A DNA stretch of 59,710 nucleotides from the NCBI RefSeq assembly GCF_025143365.1, contig NZ_JALXPE010000021.1:1-59710 (forward strand), given 5' to 3'. Each line of letters begins with the position of its first letter. Position 1 is the first letter of the stretch. The notes under the pieces were generated by a model, which did no database searches, was not told the origin of the DNA, and saw only the letters and a program-made list of their open reading frames with translations. The DNA comes from Microbacterium sp. p3-SID336. GTDB taxonomy: Bacteria > Actinomycetota > Actinomycetes > Actinomycetales > Microbacteriaceae. The translations under genes were made by a program, and so were the position numbers. Shown piece by piece: positions 10,884 through 18,852 of this stretch.

Positions 10884-12071
10884 ATGTCCGTTTCGGATGA
10901 TCAGCGCCCCGCGGCGACGACAGACTTCGCCGCCGCGAATGCGCATGCCTTCGGTCCGGCGCGTCACCTGCGCTCGCGCACCAAGGTGCTGCCTGAGCAC
11001 GCCCGCGGGCACAACCGCGCGCTCGTGCTGCAGACCCTGTACCACGCGGGTGCGATGAGCAGAGCGGATCTCTCCCGGGAGACCGGGCTGACGCGCGTCA
11101 CCATCTCCGACCTCGTCGCCGAGTTCATCGCCGACGGCATCGTGATCGAGATGGGCGTGCGCGAGGCGGTGGGACCGGGGAAGCCCCCGATCCTGATCGA
11201 CATCGACCGCGGCGGACACCAGATCGTCGGCCTCGACCTGTCAGGGCCCAACGCCTTCGAAGGGGCCGTGCTCAGCCTCGACGGCGACGTGCTCGAACGA
11301 CGCCAGGTCCCGCGGCCCGAGACGCCGGACGGCGACGCGGCCTACGCCGCACTGCGCGAGCTCGCGCAGACGCTCGTGGACGCCGCCACCCGACCCGTCC
11401 TCGGGGTCGGCATCGGCACCCCCGGCGTGGTGCGCCCCGACGGGCTCGTGCTGAGCTCTCCGAACCTCGGATGGACGGACTTCCCGCTGGAGGCGAAGCT
11501 CGGCGCCGAACTCGACCTGCCGGTGCTCGCCCGCAACGACGCGAACGCGGCGGTGCTCGCCGAGTACACGTTCGGCGACGCCAAGGCCGACTTCATGCTC
11601 ATCAAGATCGGCCGCGGTGTCGGCGCCGGTCTCATCACCGGCAGCCAGCCGCTGCTGGGAAGCCGCTTCGCGGCCGGGGAGATCGGCCACGTCGTGGTCG
11701 GCACGGACGGCGGTCCGCGCTGCGCCTGCGGCAAGATCGGCTGTCTGGAGGCCTGGCTCAGCGTGAGTCGCATGCGCGAGGCGCTGGAGGCGGATCCGCC
11801 GGCGCGCGAGGAGATCCTGCGCGACTCCGGCACCCGCATGGCCATCGCGATCGCGCCGATCGTGGCTGCGCTCGACCTCTCCGAAGTCGTGCTCTCCGGC
11901 CCGGCAGAGCTGCTCGACGGCACGCTGATCGACGCCGCGATCGAGACACTGCACGCCCGCACCCTCGAGGGCGTGTTCGAGGATGTCATGGTGCGGCTCA
12001 CCCACCAGGACGACATCGTGCTGCGCGGAGCCGCGGTGATGGTGCTGTCCGGGCAGCTGGGAGTGTCGTGA
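10884..12071 (+). CDS. ROK-family transcriptional repressor (NagC/XylR-like)
   Basis: DNA-binding regulator with a winged helix-turn-helix at about residues 45-100 (GAMSRADLSRETGLTRVTIS) and a ROK sugar-binding core. The ROK zinc motif is intact as CACGKIGCLE, and the nucleotide/sugar loops RNDANAAVLAEY and GRGVGAGL are present. The N-terminal DNA-binding half separates it from the following kinase. Given its neighbours (hexosaminidases, kinase, nagB, nagA), GlcNAc, GlcNAc-6-P or a related amino sugar is the likely inducer. A near-perfect dyad sits right at its start codon, suggesting autorepression, and control may extend to the divergent upstream cluster. Length 395 aa is typical. Confidence 0.88.
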   Translation: MSVSDDQRPAATTDFAAANAHAFGPARHLRSRTKVLPEHARGHNRALVLQTLYHAGAMSRADLSRETGLTRVTISDLVAEFIADGIVIEMGVREAVGPGKPPILIDIDRGGHQIVGLDLSGPNAFEGAVLSLDGDVLERRQVPRPETPDGDAAYAALRELAQTLVDAATRPVLGVGIGTPGVVRPDGLVLSSPNLGWTDFPLEAKLGAELDLPVLARNDANAAVLAEYTFGDAKADFMLIKIGRGVGAGLITGSQPLLGSRFAAGEIGHVVVGTDGGPRCACGKIGCLEAWLSVSRMREALEADPPAREEILRDSGTRMAIAIAPIVAALDLSEVVLSGPAELLDGTLIDAAIETLHARTLEGVFEDVMVRLTHQDDIVLRGAAVMVLSGQLGVS

Positions 12072-12102
12072 CGTCCGCGACCACGACAGAGACCGGCATC
12101 CG

Positions 12103-13068
12103 ATGACCCTCGCTGCTGCCGCCGACCTCTCGGGTCGGCCGATTCGCGTTGGCCTGGACGTCGGCGGGACCAAGATCGACGCCGTCGCCGTGAACCCCGC
12201 AGGAGAGATCCTCGGACGCCTGCGCCGCCCCACCGGCTGGGGCGAGGACGCGGTGGTCGAGAGCGTCGTCACGACGGTGGTCGCGCTCGCCGAGGAGACG
12301 GGCATCCCGCTGTCCGACGTCGGCTCCGCGGGCGTCGGCATCCCCGGGCTCGTCGACGCCGAGGCGGGGCGCGTCGTCCACGCCGTGAATCTGGGGGTGG
12401 AGGCGCTCGACCTCGCGGATCGTGCCGAGCGGTCCCTCGGCGTGCCGTTCCGCGTGGAGAACGACGTGAAGGCCGCTGCTCTGGGCGCAGCCGTCCTGAG
12501 CGGCGTGACCGGATCGATGGCCTACCTCAACCTGGGGACCGGGGTGGCCGCGGGCATCGTGGTGGACGGGCGCATCTGGCGCGGAGCGCGGGGCACCGCG
12601 GGCGAGGTCGGTCACATCTCGGTCGACCCGCGCGGACGCCTCTGCGGCTGCGGTCAGCGCGGCTGCGTGGAGACGTTCTGCGGCGGTGGGGCGCTCTCGA
12701 AGGCGTGGGGTCGCCCCGGCGCGCTGCCCATCAGGGACATCTTCGACGCGGCGGACGCAGGGGACCGGCAGGCGCTGGCACTGCGCGACGATCTGTACTT
12801 CGGCGCCGCCGCAGCCGTGCGGGTGCTGGTGCTGTCCGCCGACGTCGAGACCGTCGTCATCGGGGGTGGCCTCACCGCGCTGGGCGCGCGGCTCGAGGAG
12901 GGGATCAGGGGCGCGCTGCACGCCGGAGCGGAGGCGTCACCGTTCATGCGGTCGCTGCGCCTTGATGAGAGAATCGAACTGCTCCCCGCGGGTTCCCCCG
13001 CCGCCGCTCTCGGCGCCGCTCTGGTGGGCGCATCCGTTTCTGAGAAGGAGATCGTTCCGCATGGCTGA
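12103..13068 (+). CDS. ROK-family amino-sugar kinase (probable N-acetylglucosamine kinase)
   Basis: ATP-dependent sugar kinase, 321 aa, lacking the HTH of the upstream ROK protein. The N-terminal phosphate loop DVGGTKID, the catalytic-Asp motif VENDVKAAALG, and the zinc motif LCGCGQRGCVE are all intact. The active-site ENDV and the linkage to nagB, nagA and two hexosaminidases favour GlcNAc or glucosamine over glucose as substrate; this is inference, since ROK glucokinases share these motifs. The gene begins 31 bp after the repressor stop without a clear ribosome site, and its last 8 bp overlap nagB, so the three genes form one operon. Confidence 0.85.
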   Translation: MTLAAAADLSGRPIRVGLDVGGTKIDAVAVNPAGEILGRLRRPTGWGEDAVVESVVTTVVALAEETGIPLSDVGSAGVGIPGLVDAEAGRVVHAVNLGVEALDLADRAERSLGVPFRVENDVKAAALGAAVLSGVTGSMAYLNLGTGVAAGIVVDGRIWRGARGTAGEVGHISVDPRGRLCGCGQRGCVETFCGGGALSKAWGRPGALPIRDIFDAADAGDRQALALRDDLYFGAAAAVRVLVLSADVETVVIGGGLTALGARLEEGIRGALHAGAEASPFMRSLRLDERIELLPAGSPAAALGAALVGASVSEKEIVPHG

Positions 13069-13840
13069 GGTCGTCATCGTCGAGAGTCCCGAGGCCGCCG
13101 GTGCGCTGGTCGCCACCGAGATCGTGGAGCTCATCGACAGCCGTTCCGACGCCGTGCTGGGCCTGGCCACCGGCTCCACGCCGCTTCCGGTCTACCAGGC
13201 GCTGCGCGCGAAGCTCGCCGGCCGCGACGTCTCTCAGGTCCGCGGCTTCGCGCTCGACGAGTACGTCGGCATCGACCCGAGCCACCCCGAGAGCTACCGC
13301 TCGGTCATCACCCGCGAGGTCGTGGAGCCGCTGGGGCTCGACCCCGAGCGCATCCACGTGCCGAACGGCGCGGAGGCGACGATCCAGCACGCGGGGGAGG
13401 ACTACGAGGCCGCCATCGAGGCCGCCGGCGGCGTCGACCTGCAGATCCTCGGCATCGGCACGGACGGCCACATCGGCTTCAACGAGCCGGGCTCCTCGTT
13501 CGCGTCCCGCACCCGGGTGAAGACCCTCACGGAGCAGACCCGCGAGGACAACGCGCGCTTCTTCGACTCGATCGACGATGTGCCCATGCACTGCATCACG
13601 CAGGGCCTCGGTACCATCCTCCGCGCCCGCCACCTCGTGCTCCTCGCGTTCGGCGAGGGCAAGGCCGATGCGGTCGCGGCGGCCGTGGAGGGTCCGCTCA
13701 CCGCGCTGCTGCCCGGCTCCGCCATCCAGCTGCACCCGCACGCCACCATCGTCGTCGACGAGGCTGCGGCGTCGCGCCTGCAGCTTGCCGACTACTACCG
13801 GTACACGTTCGCCAACAAGCCGGCCTGGCAGGGCATCTGA
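13061..13840 (+). CDS. nagB: Glucosamine-6-phosphate deaminase
   Basis: Converts glucosamine-6-phosphate to fructose-6-phosphate plus ammonia, the last dedicated step in amino-sugar catabolism. The 259-aa protein has the family hallmarks GLATGSTPLPVYQAL near residue 30, FALDEYVG with the catalytic Asp, and GIGTDGHIGFNEPGSS at about 130. The ATG at 13061 is preceded by AAGGAG and lies inside the end of the kinase gene, indicating coupling. The protein is hexamerising and cytosolic in known relatives. A small GC hairpin follows the stop and separates it from the convergent Nudix gene. Confidence 0.97.
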   Translation: MAEVVIVESPEAAGALVATEIVELIDSRSDAVLGLATGSTPLPVYQALRAKLAGRDVSQVRGFALDEYVGIDPSHPESYRSVITREVVEPLGLDPERIHVPNGAEATIQHAGEDYEAAIEAAGGVDLQILGIGTDGHIGFNEPGSSFASRTRVKTLTEQTREDNARFFDSIDDVPMHCITQGLGTILRARHLVLLAFGEGKADAVAAAVEGPLTALLPGSAIQLHPHATIVVDEAAASRLQLADYYRYTFANKPAWQGI

Positions 13841-13853
13841 GAGACGCGCAGCA

Positions 13854-13870
13854 CCCCGCGTGCGGCGGGG
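13854..13870. terminator. Short GC hairpin between convergent nagB and Nudix genes
   Basis: CCCCGC (13854-13859) pairs with GCGGGG (13865-13870) around a 5-nt loop. It is placed for termination of nagB and possibly of the convergent Nudix transcript, but the 6-bp stem is short and no U-tract is present. Confidence 0.4.
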
Positions 13871-13876
13871 AGCCCC

Positions 13877-14278
13877 TCAGTGCGAGGGCCAGGCGAGCGG
13901 CAGCAGATGCTCGACGCTCAGCGGCGCGAGCGGCAGCGTCTCGGCGTCGACCGGCGTGATCCAGCGCAGCTCGGCAAGCTCGGCCTGCACACGCACCGTC
14001 GCGGGATCGACGGACGTGGCGAAGGCCTCGGCGACCACGCGGTGACCCGGCTCGTTGGCGGCGGCGGAGACGAACGTGCCCAGCGGCCGCAGCGCGTCCT
14101 CGGCGAGCAGCAGACCCAGCTCCTCGTGCAGCTCGCGGATGAGGGTCTGCGCCGCTGACTCTCCCGCCTCCGGCTTGCCTCCCGGCTGCATGAACCGGGT
14201 CGTCCCGTGTTTGCGCACGACCAGGACCCGGCCCTCGTCGTCGACGATCACGGCTGCGCTCACGTGGATGTCAGGCAT
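13877..14278 (-). CDS. Nudix hydrolase (MutT-like)
   Basis: A 133-aa single-domain pyrophosphohydrolase. The Nudix box is complete: GKPEAGESAAQTLIREL followed by HEELG, giving the G-x5-E-x7-RE-x2-EE-x-G pattern with its metal-binding glutamates. It should hydrolyse a nucleoside diphosphate derivative; which one cannot be told. The last codons of the upstream FAD oxidase gene overlap its start by 8 bp, so the two are cotranscribed. A housecleaning role (oxidised nucleotides) is possible. Confidence 0.9.
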   Translation of the reverse strand: MPDIHVSAAVIVDDEGRVLVVRKHGTTRFMQPGGKPEAGESAAQTLIRELHEELGLLLAEDALRPLGTFVSAAANEPGHRVVAEAFATSVDPATVRVQAELAELRWITPVDAETLPLAPLSVEHLLPLAWPSH

Positions 14279-15635
14279 CGGGGGCGAACACCTTTCCGGG
14301 GTTGAGGATTCCGAGGGGATCGAACACCGCGGCGATGTCGCGCTGCAGCTGCCACTGATCCTCGCCGAGCTCTTCGGCGAGCCACCGTCGCTTCAGCACA
14401 CCGATGCCGTGCTCGCCGGTGAGCGTGCCACCCAGCCGGATCGCGGCGCGGAACAGCTCGTCGGCCGCCGCCCACACCTGCGCCGGGGTCTCGGGGCCTT
14501 CGAAGATGAAGTTCGGATGCAGGTTGCCGTCTCCCGCGTGCGCCACGGTCGGGATCACGAGCCCGAACTCGCGCTCGATGCGGGCGATCTCGTCGAACAT
14601 CGCGGGCATCGCGCTGCGCGGCACCGAGACGTCCTCGATTAGCGTCGTGCCGAGAGACGCCATGGCCGCGTGCATGGACCGGCGGATCGCCAGCAGGCGC
14701 TCACCCTCCTCGCGGTCGTGTGACACCACCGGGACGCCCTGGTGCGCGGCGAGCACCGCTGCGATCGCGTCGGCCTCCGCGCGCGCGGCGGGACCGTCGG
14801 TCTGGATGGTCAGCTGAGCGGCACCCGGCGTCGGCGCCGGCAGGCCGAGCAGGGCATGCACGGCCGCGAGGCTCGTCGCATCCATCAGCTCCATGATCGC
14901 GGGCTGCACACCCGCGGCGGTGACCGCGGCGGAGGCCGCCGCAGCGGCGCGCACTCCGGGGAAGGTCGCGGTCACGGTGCAGGTCTCGCCGGGCACGAGG
15001 CGCCGCAGTTTCAGCGTCGCGCCCACCACGACGCCGAGGATGCCCTCGGAACCCACCACGAGCGCCGTGAGGTCGAGGCCGGTGACGCCCTTGACGCTGC
15101 GATGTCCGAGCCGCAGCAGCCGCCCGTCGGCCAGCACGAGGTCGACGCCGAGCACCGCGTCGCGCACGACCCCGTACTTGGCGCACAGTAGCCCGCCGGC
15201 GCCCGTGGCGATGTTGCCGCCGACGGTCGAGATGTCGCGACTGGCCGGATCGGGGGCCCACCACAGGCCGTGCGCGGCGAGGTGCGCATTGAGATCGGCG
15301 TTCAGGATGCCCGGTTCGACCACGGCGAGCAGATCGTCGGGGCGTACCTCGTGGATCGCGGTCATGCGCCGCAGCGACAGCACGATCTCGCCGTCGCCCG
15401 CGTTCGCCGCTCCCGCCAGCCCCGTGCCGGCGCCGCGGACCACGACGGGCGTGCGGGTGGCGGTGGCGATGCGCAGGGTCTGCTGCACATGCTCGACGCG
15501 CTCCGCATGCACGATCGCGAGGGGGCGACCGACCGCGGCATGACCCGAGCGGTCGGAGCGCGCCTGCTCCCTGGCGCCCTCGTCGGTGTCGACCAGGGCG
15601 CCTAGTGCCTCCTGGAGCAGCGCGACGACGCTCAC
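14271..15635 (-). CDS. FAD-linked oxidase, GlcD / D-lactate dehydrogenase-like
   Basis: Flavoprotein of the vanillyl-alcohol oxidase superfamily that oxidises 2-hydroxy acids such as D-lactate or glycolate. FAD-binding signatures are RGAGTGLAGAAN, STVGGNIATGAGG (with the KYG segment after it) and GSEGILGVV; the C-terminal FAD_oxidase_C half carries VAHAGDGNLHPN and GGTLTGEHGIG, which holds active-site and metal His residues in this family. The best start is GTG at 15635 (454 aa), 10 bp after the upstream gene's stop. In this context D-lactate, which is released when the MurNAc ether is cleaved, would be an attractive substrate, but no murQ is seen in the window. Overlaps the Nudix gene by 8 bp. 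Confidence 0.85.
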   Translation of the reverse strand: MSVVALLQEALGALVDTDEGAREQARSDRSGHAAVGRPLAIVHAERVEHVQQTLRIATATRTPVVVRGAGTGLAGAANAGDGEIVLSLRRMTAIHEVRPDDLLAVVEPGILNADLNAHLAAHGLWWAPDPASRDISTVGGNIATGAGGLLCAKYGVVRDAVLGVDLVLADGRLLRLGHRSVKGVTGLDLTALVVGSEGILGVVVGATLKLRRLVPGETCTVTATFPGVRAAAAASAAVTAAGVQPAIMELMDATSLAAVHALLGLPAPTPGAAQLTIQTDGPAARAEADAIAAVLAAHQGVPVVSHDREEGERLLAIRRSMHAAMASLGTTLIEDVSVPRSAMPAMFDEIARIEREFGLVIPTVAHAGDGNLHPNFIFEGPETPAQVWAAADELFRAAIRLGGTLTGEHGIGVLKRRWLAEELGEDQWQLQRDIAAVFDPLGILNPGKVFAPDA

Positions 15636-15645
15636 GGCCGCGAGC

Positions 15646-16017
15646 TCACGCCAGGGCGCGACGGCCGCTGAGCACTCCGGCAACCACGGCCACCAGCGCG
15701 AAGGCGGTGCCGATCAGGGCCTGACCCATCGACCACCAGGCGATGGTCACGCCGACGTAGATGAGCAGCTCCACGATCGCGCGGAGGAAGGGGTGCACGC
15801 GCAGCACGGCGCGGGGCGACAGGAACAGGGCCCACAGGACGAGAGCGATGAGCGGGGCGCCGACGCCGAACACGATGTTCCACGGCAGGTCCCAGCTCGC
15901 GAAGCCCCAGAGGGCGAGAGACGCGATCGCGACGAGCAGGACGACGACGCGCACGATGTCGAGGGCCGAGAGGGCCGGACGTTCGACGCCGGGGACGGGT
16001 GCGGGATCCGGGGTCAT
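15646..16017 (-). CDS. YrdB/DUF2568-like small membrane protein
   Basis: A 123-aa protein with four predicted membrane segments (about 23-41, 43-63, 78-95, 98-117) and the short WGFASWDLPWN turn between the first two, which resembles the YrdB (DUF2568) family. Function is unknown in that family. It lies between the sigma factor gene (9 bp away) and the oxidase gene (10 bp), so it is part of the same minus-strand transcript. Family recall is from memory and moderate. Confidence 0.65.
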   Translation of the reverse strand: MTPDPAPVPGVERPALSALDIVRVVVLLVAIASLALWGFASWDLPWNIVFGVGAPLIALVLWALFLSPRAVLRVHPFLRAIVELLIYVGVTIAWWSMGQALIGTAFALVAVVAGVLSGRRALA

Positions 16018-16026
16018 GGATCCAGT

Positions 16027-18135
16027 CTATTCGGCGATCGGCGCGTCCTCCGCCGGCACGGTCGCTGCGACCGCCGCTGCGGTCTCCACCACGGCGGGGG
16101 CGGGCTCCGCCACGGCAGGGGCGTCGACGGGCGCCGGAGCGGGCTCCACGGGCGCCGGCGCGGGCTCGACCGATGCCGGAGCGGGCTCGACAGGCGCAGG
16201 CGCGGTTTCGACCGGTGCCGGGGCGGGCTCGACCGGCGCCGCCGCCTCGGGAGCAGCGGCGACAGTGGCAGCGGCGACAGTGGCATCGGTGACGGCGGCA
16301 TCGGCGACCGCGGCATCGGCATCGGCGACCGCATCGGCGTCCGCGACGGCCGGAGCAGCCTCATCGGCGTCCGCGAGCGAGCCGAGCGTGAGCGCCAACA
16401 GTGTGGTGTCGGTGGACGGTCCGGGACCGGCGGCCAGAACGTACCGGAAAGTCACGATCGTCGCGGCCGCGTCCCACAGCTGACTCGCCGTGGGGCGCAG
16501 GTCGATCGTCCCGGTCCCGTCGGCGCCGAGAACGATGCTGTCTCCGCCGCCGGTGCGGCCGTCGATCAGCGCCTCGACCTGCGTGCCGGCGGCGCCGGAC
16601 ACGGGGACGTAGTAGTGCAGCTGGATGCCCGTGAAGTCCAGCCTGGCCGTGCTCCACTGCGGGGCCTCGGTCGGCTCCGCCGGCTCGGTCGGGTCGACGG
16701 GCGTCTCGGGGTCGACGGGCGTCTCGGGGTCGACGGGAGTCTCGGGGTCGACGGGAGTCTCGGGGTCGACGGGAGTCTCCGGGTCGACGGGAGTCTCGGG
16801 GTCGACGGGCCCTGCCTCCTCCGGCGGCGCGACGGGCGCCGCAGGGACGACGGGCGGCGCGGGCTCCCCGGCGACCGGACCCGTCTGCTCGCTGGGTTGC
16901 GGGGAAGGCATGAGGTCGGCCGGAGGAACCGGCGCCTCCTCCTTCGTCTCGGGGGTCTCGATGACCACCGGCTCCTCCAGGTCCAACGAGGAGTCCGGCG
17001 CGATGTCCGTCGTGATGGACGACGGGTCGCTGTCCCCCGCGCTGGGCAGGGAGGTGGCGGGGTCCGCCCCGGCGAGCCCAGGCACGATGGCCGCGGCGGT
17101 GACGACGCCTGCCACGACCAGAGCGGCCGAACCTGCACCGACGAGTGCACCCATCCCGGTGAACACGCCCCCGGAGCTCGTGCCGCCGCCGGCGCCGCCG
17201 GAACCCGACCCCCCGGCGCCGGAGCCGGATGCGGCGAGACCGGTCGCGGCGTGACCGGCACCGCCGTCGCCCGCGAAGACCGCGCCGGGGATGCTCGAGG
17301 GCATCGCGGCCAGTGCGACGATCGGGGTTCCCGCACCCTGCAGGGTGGCGAGGTAGCCCGACGCTCCGGTGACTCCGAGCACGAGCGGCAGGAGCACGAG
17401 GGCGAGGCGCTTGGAGACGTCCTTCGCTTCGGCCGCGACGATCATGCAGCGGGCGCACTCGTCCAGGTGCAGCTCCAGGCGCTTGTGATCGCGCGTGCCG
17501 AGGTTCCCTCGCGAGTAGGCGCCGAGGTGCTCGATGGTCCACTGGCAGTCCGACCCAGGGGCCGCGCTGCGCAGGTGCGCCTGGATCCATGCTTCGCGCA
17601 GGCCCTCGCGAGCGCGGAACGCGAGCTGCGAGACGGCGCCGGCCTTCATGCCGAGCAGCGGACCCACATCCTGAGGCTTCATCTGCTCGATCTCGGTGTA
17701 CCAGAGCACCTCCTGCCACCGGGACGGCAGGCTGCGGAACGCCTGCGCCGTGAGGCTGCGGTCGAGGGCCTCGTTCGAGGCGTGCTCGGTGCTGTCCGGA
17801 TCGGCCACGGTGTCGAGCTCGTCGATCGCGGTCTCGCGACGAGCTCGGCCCCAGGCCGCCGCGGTGTTGCGGATGCTCGTGAACAGATAGGCGCGGAACG
17901 AGCCGTTGGGGCCGCCGCCCTTGATGATCGCCTGGTAGATGCGCGTGTACGCCTCCTGCACCAGGTCGTCGGGGTCGATGGACGACGTCACGGACCGTGC
18001 GACCGCGAGGCCGGACGGATAGTGGCGCTTCCAGAGTTCGCCGAAAGCCTCCGTGTCGCCCGAGCGGGCGCGAAGGATCAGGTCGGCATCGCCGATGGGC
18101 TCGTCAGGTGTGGTGTTCTCTCGGTGCACAATCAT
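16027..18135 (-). CDS. ECF sigma factor fused to a membrane-anchored, repeat-rich C-terminal region
   Basis: 702 aa. Residues about 25-100 are sigma region 2 (DPDDLVQEAYTRIYQ) and about 130-185 sigma region 4 (LPSRWQEVLWYTEIEQ). A zinc-finger anti-sigma-like module follows, with H223-x3-C227-x2-C230. Two membrane segments (about 244-264 and 328-355) flank a Gly/Ser-rich stretch. The remainder, predicted outside depending on topology, has a Pro/Glu-rich stalk with ETPVDP hexapeptide repeats (about 442-481), a small beta-rich domain (about 490-590) and an Ala/Pro/Glu-rich tail. This is the layout of ECF factors regulated by their own fused anti-sigma and surface region. Upstream 255 bp separate it from the 6C RNA on the same strand. 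Target genes are unknown. Confidence 0.82.
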   Translation of the reverse strand: MIVHRENTTPDEPIGDADLILRARSGDTEAFGELWKRHYPSGLAVARSVTSSIDPDDLVQEAYTRIYQAIIKGGGPNGSFRAYLFTSIRNTAAAWGRARRETAIDELDTVADPDSTEHASNEALDRSLTAQAFRSLPSRWQEVLWYTEIEQMKPQDVGPLLGMKAGAVSQLAFRAREGLREAWIQAHLRSAAPGSDCQWTIEHLGAYSRGNLGTRDHKRLELHLDECARCMIVAAEAKDVSKRLALVLLPLVLGVTGASGYLATLQGAGTPIVALAAMPSSIPGAVFAGDGGAGHAATGLAASGSGAGGSGSGGAGGGTSSGGVFTGMGALVGAGSAALVVAGVVTAAAIVPGLAGADPATSLPSAGDSDPSSITTDIAPDSSLDLEEPVVIETPETKEEAPVPPADLMPSPQPSEQTGPVAGEPAPPVVPAAPVAPPEEAGPVDPETPVDPETPVDPETPVDPETPVDPETPVDPETPVDPTEPAEPTEAPQWSTARLDFTGIQLHYYVPVSGAAGTQVEALIDGRTGGGDSIVLGADGTGTIDLRPTASQLWDAAATIVTFRYVLAAGPGPSTDTTLLALTLGSLADADEAAPAVADADAVADADAAVADAAVTDATVAAATVAAAPEAAAPVEPAPAPVETAPAPVEPAPASVEPAPAPVEPAPAPVDAPAVAEPAPAVVETAAAVAATVPAEDAPIAE
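16693..16810. repeat. 18-bp coding minisatellite (ETPVDP hexapeptide repeat)
   Basis: Seven GTCGAC-containing units at exact 18-bp spacing (16693, 16711, 16729, 16747, 16765, 16783, 16801). They encode an ETPVDP repeat in the stalk of the sigma-factor fusion. Period is a multiple of three, so copy-number change would keep frame. Confidence 0.9.
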
Positions 18136-18390
18136 CCATCTGTCCCGGGGCGCGAGTCGCCCTCAGGAGAAGAGACGCAGGGAAGCGCATCTCATTACGC
18201 GGTTCAACGATTCTCTCCCGAATCCGTGCGCGGGGCCACCCCCAGCCGGCCATTTAAGGGAGATCCATGGCAGGCATCGAGCGGGCGGACAGAAACCATG
18301 GGCGGCGCGATAGCGGCTTCCGAAACTTTTTTTCGAAGTCGCGTAATGAACCGTGGAGTCCCTCGTCTCATCCGGTGGAGACAGCCACAC

Positions 18391-18442
18391 GAACTCCTCC
18401 GGGGGGCGGAGTTCTGGCGCTGGTGCGGGGGGTCTGCACCAG
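18391..18442 (-). ncRNA. 6C RNA (two hairpins with six-C loops)
   Basis: Read on the minus strand there are two adjacent perfect 7-bp hairpins. The first, CTGGTGC with GCACCAG (18420-18442), has a loop AGACCCCCC; the second, GAACTCC with GGAGTTC (18391-18414), has a loop GCCCCCCGGA. Two stem-loops, each with a run of six C residues in the loop, is the defining pattern of the actinobacterial 6C RNA (called B11 in Mycobacterium), which pairs with G-rich sites on mRNAs. Boundaries of the transcript are not visible; a -10-like TATGAG upstream (near 18490) is only a guess. A third hairpin with a GGGG/CCCC loop (18444-18486) adjoins it. The remaining 18136-18390 stretch toward the sigma gene has no coding signal. 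Confidence 0.75.
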
Positions 18443-18502
18443 GGGGCGGGTCGGGATCCTCGGGGGAGGAGCTCCCGGCCCCGCCCGCTCATACGGGGGG
18501 AA

Positions 18503-18796
18503 CGGGCCGCCGATCTGGGGAGAACGGCGGCCCGCCACCCCCGCTCTATGGAGAGCCAGGCACCGATCTGGGGAGAACGGTGCCGGTCGATTCCGCTCTA
18601 TGGGAGAGCCAGGCACCGATCTGGGGAGAACGGTGCTGGTCGATTCCGCTCTTTGGGAGAGCCAGGCACCGGTCTGGGGAGAACGGTGCCGGTCCACCCG
18701 CTCTATGGGAGAGTCCGACGCCGATCTGGGGAACGGTGCTGGTCGCTCTCGCTCTTCGGGAGAGAAGGGCCGCCGGTCTGGGGGAGAACGGCGGCC
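18503..18796. repeat. Six-copy ~53-bp array of covarying hairpins in a 717-bp non-coding block
   Basis: Repeat units begin near 18503, 18559, 18612, 18665, 18717 and 18768. Each has a main hairpin whose loop is nearly constant (ATCTGGGGAGAA, or TTCTCCCCAGAT on the minus strand) while the stem differs with matched changes: GGGCCGCCG with CGGCGGCCC in the first, GGCACCG with CGGTGCC in the middle copies, GGCCGCCG with CGGCGGCC in the last. Between them sits a small hairpin GCTCT-ATGGG-AGAGC. The fifth copy is degenerate. No protein-coding signal is present in this block. It lies between the nagA stop and the 6C RNA; on the minus strand its loops are C-rich like 6C loops. Function unknown. Confidence 0.9.
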
Positions 18797-18823
18797 GTTC
18801 CCCCACTCGTCCGATCAGAAGCC

Positions 18824-18852
18824 GCAGCGCTGCGCGTCGCGCGGAGCGCTGC
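18824..18852 (-). terminator. Hairpin immediately after nagA
   Basis: GCAGCGCT (18824-18831) pairs with AGCGCTGC (18845-18852) around a 13-nt loop, directly adjoining the nagA stop codon on the minus strand. Likely a terminator or 3-prime end stabiliser. Confidence 0.5.

Noticed and set aside
7079..10885. A 1268-codon minus-strand open frame opposite the fusion gene
   Set aside because: No domain motif, Arg/His/Gly-rich composition, and the plus frame has clear amidohydrolase and GH20 motifs.
18444..18486. Intrinsic terminator for the 6C RNA
   Set aside because: On the minus strand it lies upstream of the 6C hairpins, so it cannot end that transcript; kept only as a neighbouring hairpin.
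18503..18796. CRISPR array
   Set aside because: Units lack constant repeats with unique spacers: both parts of each unit are repeated and palindromic, the period drifts from 51 to 56 bp, and no cas genes are near.
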